Source: Rubripirellula tenax (GTDB taxonomy: Bacteria; Planctomycetota; Planctomycetia; Pirellulales; Pirellulaceae). From it: a stretch of 64,000 nt of DNA. Positions 1 to 9,200 of this stretch are shown here, in pieces; within the stretch, counting starts at the first letter, position 1; each line of letters starts with the position of its first letter. The notes under the pieces are model-generated. The model did no database searches. It saw only the letters and a program-made list of their open reading frames with translations, and had not been told where the DNA came from. The stretch spans positions 1,093,768-1,157,767 of the forward strand of contig NZ_SJPW01000002.1 of assembly GCF_007860125.1 (NCBI RefSeq), read 5' to 3'. The position numbers and the translations under genes were made by a program.

Positions 1-1651
1 TTGCGAGGCATACAACCAACAGCGGAAATCGGAGTGAGAATCGAAGCGTTGGCAGATACACCGTTTCGATGAACCACTCCAATCCTTTAGCGACACAGCC
101 ATTGACGATTGCGATTGCTGAACCGACAAAGCGAAACGGTCCGAACAACCAACACATTGCCTTCATACCCGGTCCGTCATCGTGTGCGAGGTGCGATGGC
201 AAAACGGTGAGTGCCTCGGTAAGCGAAAACAGCAAAATCGCGATGACCGCAAACGGCAACACTTCCGTGAACCGAGCCAATTGTCCGGTCATGAACATCA
301 TCGGCAGAAACGCCAGCACCGTGGTCAGCACACTGGTCACGACCGAAGGCATGACCTCCAACGTTCCGTCGATCGCAGCATCACGTAGACTCTTGCCCAT
401 CGAACGATGAACGTAGATGTTTTCGCCGATCACGATTGCGTCGTCGACCATGATGCCCAGCGCAATCAGGAAGGCGAACATCGAAGTCATGTTCAGTGTT
501 TGGCCGGTGTAGTACATCAGCGCGCAGGCACCCGCAATGGAAAGCGGAATGCCCATCGAAACCCAGATCGCCAGACGCAGCTCTAAGAACAATGTGAGCA
601 GCAGAAACACAAGCAGCAAACCCTGCCAGCCGTTCTTGACCAGCAGCATGAGTCGCGCAAGCACATCGTTCGTGCGGTCGCGAAAATAGATCAGTTCATA
701 GCCATCGGGCGGCGAGTATTCGTTGACGAATTTCTGGACCGCTCGACCAACGTGAATGATGTCCTCGGTTTGCGTCGTGTCGACCTGAATGGCCAGTCCG
801 GGTCGACCGTTGATTCGGCTGATCGCGGAGTCGTCGGTAAACTGATCACGAACACTGCCGAGGTCGCTGATCGTTAAGACAACACCGTTTTCGTTAGTCA
901 CCAGCGGAATGTCGCCGATGTCCTTGCCGGTCGATTGACGGTTGCTGCCGCGAAGCAAAATGTCTTGCGAGGCCGTCTTCATCGTTCCACCGGGTACTTC
1001 GATGTTTTGTGATCGAACGTTCTCAGCGACTTGCGAAAGGGTCAAGTTGTACTGGCGCAGCGTTTCTTCGGGAATTTCGACGTCGATCTGGTAGCGTGGG
1101 ACACCGACGACTTCGGCCTGCGAGACTTCGTCCATCAGCAGAACTTCGTCACGAATCTGTTCGGCTAGATCGCGCAGCGCGAGACTTGCGGCAATCGTGT
1201 TCTCATCGGGGCCGATCACGCCGATGCTGAGTGCCGTTGTTCGCGGTTGTTGCCGCTGGACGACGGGCTGTTCGGCCAGTGCGGGAAAACTCGGAATGCC
1301 GTCGACCCGCGAGCGAACTTCGCCCAGAATTTCTTGCACTTCAGGCTCGCTGACGTCGGCTTCTAGTTCAATCGAGACGACACCCGATCCTTCGCGAGCA
1401 ACCGACGTGATTCGCCGTACGCCCTGAACGCTGCGGACTGCTTCTTCAATTCTCTGGCAGATGCCTTCTTCGACTTCTTCTGGACTTGCCCCGCGATACT
1501 CGACGCTGACTTGGATCACATCCAAATTAGAGTAGGGCCAGAACTCACGCTGCATGGATGCGGCGCACCAAGTCCCAAGGATCAGAATCGCAACGACCAG
1601 GGTGTTCGTCGCGGGACCGTTATCGACCGCCCAGCGAACAACCGACCTCAT
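1..1651 (-). CDS. RND efflux transporter permease subunit (partial, C-terminus beyond window)
   Basis: Reading leftward from an ATG at 1651, the frame stays open to the window edge, giving about 550 N-terminal residues. The protein starts MRSVVRWAVDNGPATN, has a first membrane helix (TLVVAILILG), then a periplasmic porter region beginning with SVEYRGASPEEVEEGI, the typical hydrophobe/amphiphile-efflux start. Later come paired helices including LRLAIWVSMGIPLSIAGA and the conserved FAFLIALGIMVDDAIVI segment, whose acidic pair belongs to the proton relay of RND pumps. It should sit in the inner membrane and exchange protons for an exported compound. Its ATG overlaps the TGA of the adaptor gene by four bases, so the two are translationally coupled. 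The substrate cannot be told from sequence. Confidence 0.93.
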   Translation of the reverse strand, partial: MRSVVRWAVDNGPATNTLVVAILILGTWCAASMQREFWPYSNLDVIQVSVEYRGASPEEVEEGICQRIEEAVRSVQGVRRITSVAREGSGVVSIELEADVSEPEVQEILGEVRSRVDGIPSFPALAEQPVVQRQQPRTTALSIGVIGPDENTIAASLALRDLAEQIRDEVLLMDEVSQAEVVGVPRYQIDVEIPEETLRQYNLTLSQVAENVRSQNIEVPGGTMKTASQDILLRGSNRQSTGKDIGDIPLVTNENGVVLTISDLGSVRDQFTDDSAISRINGRPGLAIQVDTTQTEDIIHVGRAVQKFVNEYSPPDGYELIYFRDRTNDVLARLMLLVKNGWQGLLLVFLLLTLFLELRLAIWVSMGIPLSIAGACALMYYTGQTLNMTSMFAFLIALGIMVDDAIVIGENIYVHRSMGKSLRDAAIDGTLEVMPSVVTSVLTTVLAFLPMMFMTGQLARFTEVLPFAVIAILLFSLTEALTVLPSHLAHDDGPGMKAMCWLFGPFRFVGSAIAIVNGCVAKGLEWFIETVYLPTLRFSLRFPLLVVCLA

Positions 1652-3045
1652 GGTCGCGCGATCGCGGTTGCGGAACTGGTTAAGACTCTTTGTGCGTCAG
1701 GTCTTGATCCTTGTCGATTTCCGTTCGCGATTGCTCCGCGGCGAGGTTCGTTCGCGATCATTGAAACCGCGAGACCCGGCTTTGCATTCGGGACCGGCGA
1801 GCTGATGATCTGCTCGTTTCTATTGAGCGCGGAATCGTGCGTGTGGAGATAGGCGATTCCATTTCTGATACGAGCGACGCGAACCGGCTCGATCTGCAAT
1901 TCATCGCCCCGCATCACCCATACGTTTTTTCCCGGACGAATCACGGATTCCGGCACGACCAACAACGGCCGCTGAGGCTCGCAATGCAGACGCACGCGAA
2001 CAAACATTCCACGCAGTAACGCGAGCGAGTCGTTAGAGGAACCGCAATTCTGTGTCGGATTGTCGACACAGATTCGGACGGGAATGGTGCGGGTCTTCTC
2101 GTCGACGCCAAGTCCGTCTTGTCGACTGAGCACCGCACTCCACGCGTAAGTTTTCCCATCGCGGTCGTATTCAACCGTGACCGGAACTTGCGGCAATTCG
2201 TAGCCACCGCCCTGCAAGAACGCCATGTCATCGCCCCGCAGACTCGCACGCACTTCGACCTTGGACGTGTCTTCGACAGAAGCGACAATGTCACCTGCTG
2301 ACAACATTCCATTCTGTTCGACGTGGTTTGCGATGACGACGCCAGAGAAGGGTGCCTTGATTTCAGTCCGTTCCAAATCAAGCTTTGCACGCCGCAGTTG
2401 CAGAGTCGCAAGTTCCAACGTCGTTTGCAGCGTCTTGGACTGCGACTCGAACGTCCGCAATTGATTTTCTTGCGACGTCGTCTGTTGCACGGCGGACAGC
2501 ATCGCCAATTCGACCGCGTCAGCTTCGCTGGCGGAGGTCGCATTGGCGTTTCGCAAACGCGCCAACCGCTGCACCTCTCGCTTGCGAAGCGACAAGATGT
2601 CTTGATTGATCGACAAGACTCGCTGCGTGTTTTCCTTGTCGAGTTGCAGTCGTTGGATTTCTAGATTGACCTTTGCAACTTCCTGCTCTAGACGTGCCAC
2701 TTCGATTTCATAGTCGGTTGGGTCGACGCGGATTAGCAACTCACCTTCGGCAACGACATGCCCCGGGCTAACCGACTCGGATTTGAAGACGACTTCGCCG
2801 CTGACCCGTGCCGCTAGTTGCACTTCGCGGTAAGGAATCGCGACGCCGCTGACGACGATGTCCAGCGTTCCGGTGTGAGGTTGTGCCTGAACCAGTTCGA
2901 CAGGGATAGACTTGCGAACGGGCGGCTTCTTCCGTTCTGGTCGCTCTTGTGCGCCCATCGAATAGACAAACCATCCCGCGCAGCCGAGAACCATCAGCGG
3001 CGCGACGTAGCGAAGGAATAGGGTTGGGATTGGTCGTTTGTTCAT
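1648..3045 (-). CDS. RND efflux periplasmic adaptor (membrane fusion protein, HlyD-like)
   Basis: A 465-residue periplasmic adaptor that would link the downstream RND permease to an outer membrane channel. Starting at ATG 3045 it has an N-terminal anchor (LFLRYVAPLMVLGCAGWFVY), a lipoyl-type half (AARVSGEVVFKSESVSPGHVVAEGELL), a long alpha-hairpin rich in Glu, Gln and Leu at about residues 105-215, the second lipoyl half (IKAPFSGVVIANHVEQNGML) and a beta-barrel/membrane-proximal C-terminus. The frame is open further upstream, but that sequence carries an inverted repeat and reads as a non-coding leader, so ATG 3045 is preferred. Its stop overlaps the permease start (ATGA). Confidence 0.92.
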   Translation of the reverse strand: MNKRPIPTLFLRYVAPLMVLGCAGWFVYSMGAQERPERKKPPVRKSIPVELVQAQPHTGTLDIVVSGVAIPYREVQLAARVSGEVVFKSESVSPGHVVAEGELLIRVDPTDYEIEVARLEQEVAKVNLEIQRLQLDKENTQRVLSINQDILSLRKREVQRLARLRNANATSASEADAVELAMLSAVQQTTSQENQLRTFESQSKTLQTTLELATLQLRRAKLDLERTEIKAPFSGVVIANHVEQNGMLSAGDIVASVEDTSKVEVRASLRGDDMAFLQGGGYELPQVPVTVEYDRDGKTYAWSAVLSRQDGLGVDEKTRTIPVRICVDNPTQNCGSSNDSLALLRGMFVRVRLHCEPQRPLLVVPESVIRPGKNVWVMRGDELQIEPVRVARIRNGIAYLHTHDSALNRNEQIISSPVPNAKPGLAVSMIANEPRRGAIANGNRQGSRPDAQRVLTSSATAIARP

Positions 3046-3088
3046 GAGGTTTCGTAGCGGAAGCCGACAAGGTTCTGTCGTTTGATAG

Positions 3089-3148
3089 GTGGGACCGGCT
3101 TCTAGCCTGCCGGTGCATCCTGATTGACAGGCTGGAAGCCTATCCCAC
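3089..3148. repeat. Imperfect 21-bp inverted repeat between sulfatase and RND operon
   Basis: Arms at 3089-3109 and 3128-3148 pair at 18 of 21 positions around an 18-base spacer; both contain the GGCTTC/GAAGCC core and GTGGGA/TCCCAC ends. It lies between the sulfatase stop (3186) and the adaptor start (3045), both on the minus strand. It could form a hairpin that ends sulfatase transcription, although no T-run follows it, or be one copy of a dispersed intergenic palindrome. Confidence 0.75.
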
Positions 3149-3185
3149 GTTTCAATGTTGAATAAACTCACTAACCGTCGATGGG

Positions 3186-5990
3186 CTATTGGCGTCCCGG
3201 ACGATTGTTTGCGTCGATCTGTCCCCAGTATCCTCCGATGATGTGTGGGTATTCGCCCGGCGTGACGTGATAGTGAGGACCACGATCGGGGTCTTCGTGA
3301 AGATTGAAATCGTTCAGCGGGTTCTTCGTGTCGTCTTTGGCAAGCAAGCCTTTTGATTCGTACGGACCGTAGACAGGAAATCCGTCGAATGCGAATCCGA
3401 TCACGCCCGAATGCGATTGCCCTTCGTCGCTCCAAGGCGTCTTCACGCAAACCGGATACTTGTGATAGTGGTACTGCTGTCGTGGACTTGGGTGGCCGCA
3501 ACAACGATCGAGTCGCCAAACCGCATCGGTTTCAAAGATGTGGTCGAAAGGATTGAAGAAGATCACGCCGTTGGTTGCGACACCAATCGCTCCCATGGGT
3601 AACGCTTGGTTGGAGTTCTTTTCGTCCATCGCGATCGCGTCGGGATCACGTTTTGGCTCCAACGGAATGTGCCAAGTGTTCGCCTGTTCTTTGATGTACG
3701 ACGGGTTCCCGTCAAGCATTCGCCAACGATCGGGGAACGTCGCGGTCGGGTGGTTGGGCAGGTTGCGACTTCGCATGACAAGATGCTCGTCCGAGAACGT
3801 GACGATGACGGCGTAGGGCTTGTGCTTGTCCGTCGTCACTTCGTCCCCGTTGAAATCCAGGTATCCGGCACGCAACCACGAACTCATATTGGACGCGAAC
3901 GGTGCGTGGTAACGATCGGTCTTGTAAAGCAGTTGCTGGGCGTTGGTGTAGTCGAACTGCTTAGGTGCGACACGCTGTCCGTTTTGCGGGTTGAAGTACC
4001 AGCGACCGCCGAGGGCAACCAGCTTCGATTCATCCGGCTGTGGGAAGTCTTGCAGGGTCGGTTTCGCTGCTTGATAGCTGGCGGGCGTGTCGATGGGTTT
4101 GATGTCCATCGAATTGACCCAGAACTCCGACCTCCCTTCTTGGGCTTTCCCGTTGGCAAAGCCGACGCTCAGCTTCACCGTATCGACTTCCGCGAACGGA
4201 GTTCGGAAGTCCATCGCGTAGGTTCGCCACGTTGCGTGACCGAGACTCTGGTTGGTCGCTTTGTCGAAGAGATCTTTACGTTCCTGCAACACTTGCGGGT
4301 AGATTCGTTCTTTGATCAGGTCCAGTGAATCGGTGCCGTTCTTTTGAAAGAACTCGACTTTCAAATAGAGTTCTTCCTGATCGACAGCAAAGCTGTCTTG
4401 AGCGAGCCCCGAGATGTAGAAGCGATACCAACGCTGGTCCGGAGAAACGTCATTGCTAGTAAGCGACGCTTCGCCCGCAAACGCACCGTTGCCATCGAAA
4501 TCTTCGCTGGACAGCAAGCGTATGCCGCGACCATTGGATTCGACTCGCGGATCGCCTAACACGCCGAACTTCGCATCGCCAGTGATTGCTGCCGCCGATA
4601 GCGATTCGCCTTCCTGTAAGTCTTCCGTCGCCGTGGCTGCCGAACCTCTGGTCGTGCCACGCTCGGCGACAAGTGTCTTGACGGCATCCTCAGAAGGCCC
4701 ATCCGTTCGGACGATCACTTTGTACTGAGTCAGGGTAGACAACATCTGCGATGCAACCTTTGGTTCTGAATCAGCCACGTTCTTCGCTTCCGTCGGATCC
4801 GATCGCAGGTTGAACAGTTCCGTGCCGCCGCCTGCAAATTGAATCAACTTCCAGTCGTCGCGAATGATCGCGTGATCGCTCTCGGCAATCACGATCGTTC
4901 GTGAAGTTGCCTTGCCGGTTTTCAATTGCGTCCAAAGATCGAATCCGTCGAGCGGCTTGGGCGAAGCGATCGAAACTCCGGTGGCCGCTGCAAGCGTTGG
5001 GAACAGATCGTGAATCGCACAAAGCTGTTCATTCTCAGTTCCGGCCTTTAAGGTGCCGGGTGCGCGGATGACGCATGGGACGTGAATACCGCCCTCGTAG
5101 ACTTCTCGTTTCTGCCCACGAAACGGCTCGTTCGTGCCGGATCGTGCCGCGCCGTTGTCCGATGCAAAAACGACGATCGTATCCTCGCGAAGTCGCTTTT
5201 CGTCGATGGCGTCAAGAATGCGCCCGATGCCTTGGTCCATTGAATCGACCATCGCCGCATAAGTTGCCTCGCGTTCGCTCAATTTCCCCTGATACTTCGC
5301 AATCAGGTTCGTTGGAGATTGAAAGGGTGAGTGGGGAGCGTTGAAGGATAGGACGATGCAAAACGGTTTACTTGAGTCGCTGCTTTTGATTTGGCGTACT
5401 GCTTCGTCAGCCAACAAGTCAGTTGAGTAGCCTTCTTCATTGACGGTCGTTCCGTCACGTTGCCAGTCGACTTGCCCTTGTCCAGAGATGTGCTTGTAGT
5501 AGTCGATCGAGGCGTCAAGAAAGCCGTAAAAGTGGTCGAAGCCTCGGCGATTAGGATGTGATTCATCACCGGCAAGTCCAAGATGCCACTTGCCGATCAG
5601 GCTGGTTTCGTAACCGGCTTTCTGAAACGCAGCGGGCAGCAATCTTTCGCTGGTCGGCAAGCCTTCGTCGCGTGGCCGCACAGGGCCGGAGATTCCATAG
5701 CGCCCGGGAAACCGACCGGTCAGCATCGCCGCACGCGCCGGACTGCACGCCGGATAGGCATAGAAGCGATTGAGTCGCACACCGTCTTTTGCCAGCGAAT
5801 CGATGTTCGGAGTTTCGGCGATCCCTCCGTGAAATCCGACATCCCCCCAGCCAAGATCATCCGCGAGCAAGACAACGATGTTCTTGTGAGTTGCGTCGTC
5901 CGCAACGGAAGGAGCCATCAAAGCGACGGCAGTCAACATCGCAAGTGCGTAACTGATGAGTCGTATACGGCGATAACTCTGCAGGAGCAT
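3186..5990 (-). CDS. Exported sulfatase with C-terminal YHYH domain
   Basis: A 934-residue fusion. Residues 1-30 form a signal peptide (LISYALAMLTAVALMAPSVA). The alkaline phosphatase-fold sulfatase domain follows: metal-binding VVLLADDLGWGDVG near residue 40, then YPACSPARAAMLTGR with the CxPxR signature whose Cys82 is the expected formylglycine site, plus GKWHLGL and FASDNG motifs. It should hydrolyse a sulfate ester in the periplasm or outside the cell after activation by a formylglycine-generating enzyme, not seen here. After a middle region of about 250 residues (resembling a carbohydrate-binding or jelly-roll module, unassigned), the C-terminus holds a YHYH domain with CCGHPSPRQQYHYHKYPVC and GFAFDGFPVYGPYE. 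The start is the ATG at 5990 just before the signal peptide; a TTG 57 bases upstream is in frame but less likely. Substrate unknown. Confidence 0.93.
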   Translation of the reverse strand: MLLQSYRRIRLISYALAMLTAVALMAPSVADDATHKNIVVLLADDLGWGDVGFHGGIAETPNIDSLAKDGVRLNRFYAYPACSPARAAMLTGRFPGRYGISGPVRPRDEGLPTSERLLPAAFQKAGYETSLIGKWHLGLAGDESHPNRRGFDHFYGFLDASIDYYKHISGQGQVDWQRDGTTVNEEGYSTDLLADEAVRQIKSSDSSKPFCIVLSFNAPHSPFQSPTNLIAKYQGKLSEREATYAAMVDSMDQGIGRILDAIDEKRLREDTIVVFASDNGAARSGTNEPFRGQKREVYEGGIHVPCVIRAPGTLKAGTENEQLCAIHDLFPTLAAATGVSIASPKPLDGFDLWTQLKTGKATSRTIVIAESDHAIIRDDWKLIQFAGGGTELFNLRSDPTEAKNVADSEPKVASQMLSTLTQYKVIVRTDGPSEDAVKTLVAERGTTRGSAATATEDLQEGESLSAAAITGDAKFGVLGDPRVESNGRGIRLLSSEDFDGNGAFAGEASLTSNDVSPDQRWYRFYISGLAQDSFAVDQEELYLKVEFFQKNGTDSLDLIKERIYPQVLQERKDLFDKATNQSLGHATWRTYAMDFRTPFAEVDTVKLSVGFANGKAQEGRSEFWVNSMDIKPIDTPASYQAAKPTLQDFPQPDESKLVALGGRWYFNPQNGQRVAPKQFDYTNAQQLLYKTDRYHAPFASNMSSWLRAGYLDFNGDEVTTDKHKPYAVIVTFSDEHLVMRSRNLPNHPTATFPDRWRMLDGNPSYIKEQANTWHIPLEPKRDPDAIAMDEKNSNQALPMGAIGVATNGVIFFNPFDHIFETDAVWRLDRCCGHPSPRQQYHYHKYPVCVKTPWSDEGQSHSGVIGFAFDGFPVYGPYESKGLLAKDDTKNPLNDFNLHEDPDRGPHYHVTPGEYPHIIGGYWGQIDANNRPGRQ

Positions 5991-6275
5991 GACAGGATTT
6001 CGGATGCGGGGAGTGAGACAAAACGGGACTGCCCTTGGAAACCCCAAGGATTTGAATGATCTACAGGCATTTCCTCGATAACGAGAGAAAGACGCCTCCT
6101 AGCCCATTGTTTGTCGACGCACGAAAACATCCAGCGTGACCTCCCGAAAGCTGACTTTGCTTCAGGTTAGGGTGTAGATTGCCAGCCCGGAGCGGGTTCT
6201 AGTTACTGTTCGTCGGTCCATCGATCGTCCCGAGTCCGTCTCGACGCTTCACCCTCTTGCCCCTTCTCGACTGCT

Positions 6276-9200
6276 ATGCCCAATCCACAGTCCCGTCGGT
6301 CATCTTCCCTTAAACGTCCCCTTGGGAATTTACGACGAAACCGCGGCGCACTCCGGATCGAAGTGCTAGAGAGTCGTTTGTTGCTTCACGGGGACACGCC
6401 CACTTCGATGGGGCAGATGGAAGATCAGCCCGGCGATACCGCAATGGAAGTTTCCGGACACTCGCATGACATGACCGAAACGGTGGCTGCCAATTCAAAC
6501 AATCCCCCGTCGGTCTTGTTGCACGCCACACCAAATTCGTCAGGGATTGAAGTTCATCTGAGCCTATCAAATTTTGAATTGAGCTCGAAAAACGTCGACC
6601 AGGCGCACATTGATGGTCAGGGTCACGCTCATCTTTACTTGGACGGAGTAAAAGTCACTCGACTGTTCGACAACACCTACCAGTTGGACAACGTGGCGAC
6701 TGGCTCGCACACGGTGTCCGTGGAACTGGTGTCGAACGACCACCGTGTTTACTCGATTGCCGGTCACAGCATCGAAGCCATTGCCGAAGTCACGGTTGGA
6801 CCGATCGCAAGTCAGTTTGCTGTGACCGCGGGGTTGATCAGCACCACACTGGAAGGTGTCGACGCCGGCGATCAACTTGGCACGGCCGTCCGTGGTGCGG
6901 GCGACTTCAACGGCGACGGGATTGATGACGTGATCATTGCTGCACCGATGGCCAGCAATTCGGGGAACACAAACGACGGTGAAGTCTTCATCGTCTTCGG
7001 CTCAGCATCCGGCCTTCCGAGCACGTTCGACTTAACGACGCTCAATGGCATCAACGGATTCAAGATCGTCGGTGCCAATTCCGGCGACTTGGCGGGTGCT
7101 TCGGTCGGTGGTGGTGGCGACTTGAACAACGACGGATTTGACGACGTGGTGATCGGAGCTCCGGAAGCCGATTCACTTAATCGTGTTGATTCGGGTGCAG
7201 CCTTTGTTCTTCTGGGCTCCAACTCGTTCGGTGCAGCGTTCAATCTGGCGAATCTGAATGGTGCGAACGGCTTTCGCATCAACGGTGCCGTTGCCGGTGA
7301 CGACGCAGGACGCGCCGTTGCGATCTCGAGCGATGTCAACGGTGACGCTTTCGACGAAGTCATCGTGGGCGCGCCGCTAAGTGACAGTGGTGGTGCCGAT
7401 GCAGGTGCCGCCTATGTGATTTTTGGCCGTGCGGCCAATTTCCCAGCGTCGATCGACTTGAACTCCGTTTCGTCGGCTCAGGCCATCCGCATCAACGGCA
7501 CGACGGGAGAGAATCTTGGCTTTAGCGTTGACACGGCGGGCGACGTCAACAGCGACGGCCTGAATGATATTGTCATCGGCGCACCGACAGGTCTTGGCGG
7601 TGGCGTTTCGACGTCGTGTGACTCCGCCAATACCGTCGGGTTGATTCAGTGCGACGCGGCGGCAGCACCGGGTTACACACTTTTCGCACCGAACCCTTCC
7701 ACTGAAACTTTTTTAGTGGATCAAAACGGCTTCCTCGTCAACTCTTGGACGGCCTCGAATCGTCCAGGCTTGTCCGCAGTTCTTTTGGATGACGGTTCAT
7801 TGCTGCGAACCGCGAACACAGGCGGGACAAATTTTGTTGCCGGCGGCAATGGTGGCGCCGTCGAAATTTATGACTGGGAAGGCAATCGGACTTGGCAGTA
7901 CACCTATAGCAACGCGCAACACCGATTGCACCACGATGTCGAGATGCTGCCAAACGGCAACGTGTTGATGATCGCTTGGGAATTGAAGTCGCAAGCCGAA
8001 GCAATCACAGCCGGTCGTGATCCATCACTGCTAACCGATGCACGTCTATGGCCTGACACCATCATCGAAGTCCAACCGACCGGCGCGACAACGGGCGACA
8101 TTGTTTGGCAGTGGAATGCATGGGACCACTTGGTCCAAGACTTTGATGCAACGAAGGCAAACTTTGGTTCAGTCGCAAGTAACCCGCAATTGATCGACCT
8201 GAACTTCACCTCCAATGGCGGTGAAGACTGGTTGCACTTTAATTCGATTGACTACAACCCGGCGCTGGACCAAATCCTGATTAGCGTCCACGGTTTCAGT
8301 GAAATCTGGGTGATTGATCACAGCACAACGACACAACAGGCGGCCTCGCACAGCGGCGGTGATTCGGGCAAGGGCGGCGACTTGCTTTATCGTTGGGGCA
8401 ATGCGGAAGCCTACCAACGTGGCACTACCGCTGATCGTGAATTCTATACCCAGCACGACGCCCAATGGATTGAACCCGGTTTGCCGGGAGCAGGCAATAT
8501 CTTGGTATTCAACAATGGCCAGCGACGGCCCGGAGGCAACGCTTCATCGGTTGAGGAGCTCACGCCCCCGGTCGACGCTAACGGAAACTACACGCTCAAT
8601 GGAACCACCGCCTACGGGCCGACCAGCGCCGTATGGACTTGGACCGATACACCAGCGACCGATTTCTATGCACAGAATATTTCTGGGGCACATCGACTGG
8701 CGAACGGGAACACGTTGATCACGAATGGACCGGAAGGAAGATTCTTGGAGGTCGATGCAGCAGGTGCTGAAGTTTTTGAGTACATCAATCCGGTAACCAA
8801 TTCGGGGCCGCTTGCGCAGGGAACCACGCCAGCACAAAACGCCGTCTTTCGAGCGACAAAGTACGACCCTTCGTTTGCCGGATTCAGCGGACGTGACCTG
8901 TCGCCTGGCGGCACGGTAGAAACAGGCGGCGGCACGGCGACCGAAATTTCAGTTCAGGAAGGTTCGGCCTACGTCGTGTTCGGCTCTACTGCGATTGGAA
9001 GTTCTGGCGTTAGTTCGCTCAATGGCAGTAGCGGGTTCAAAATTTCCGGCGCCGGCTTGGGCGACCAAACTGGCTACTCCGTCGGTACGGCGGGTGATGT
9101 CAACGGCGATGGCTTCGATGATGTGGTGGTCGGATCACCGCGTGCGAAGGTGGATGGAGTGTCGGTGGGTGCAGCCTATGTCGTGCTGGGCCGTGCGAGT

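Noticed and set aside
3606-4328. A 240-codon plus-strand frame inside the sulfatase gene
   Set aside because: Antisense shadow of the sulfatase with no motif.
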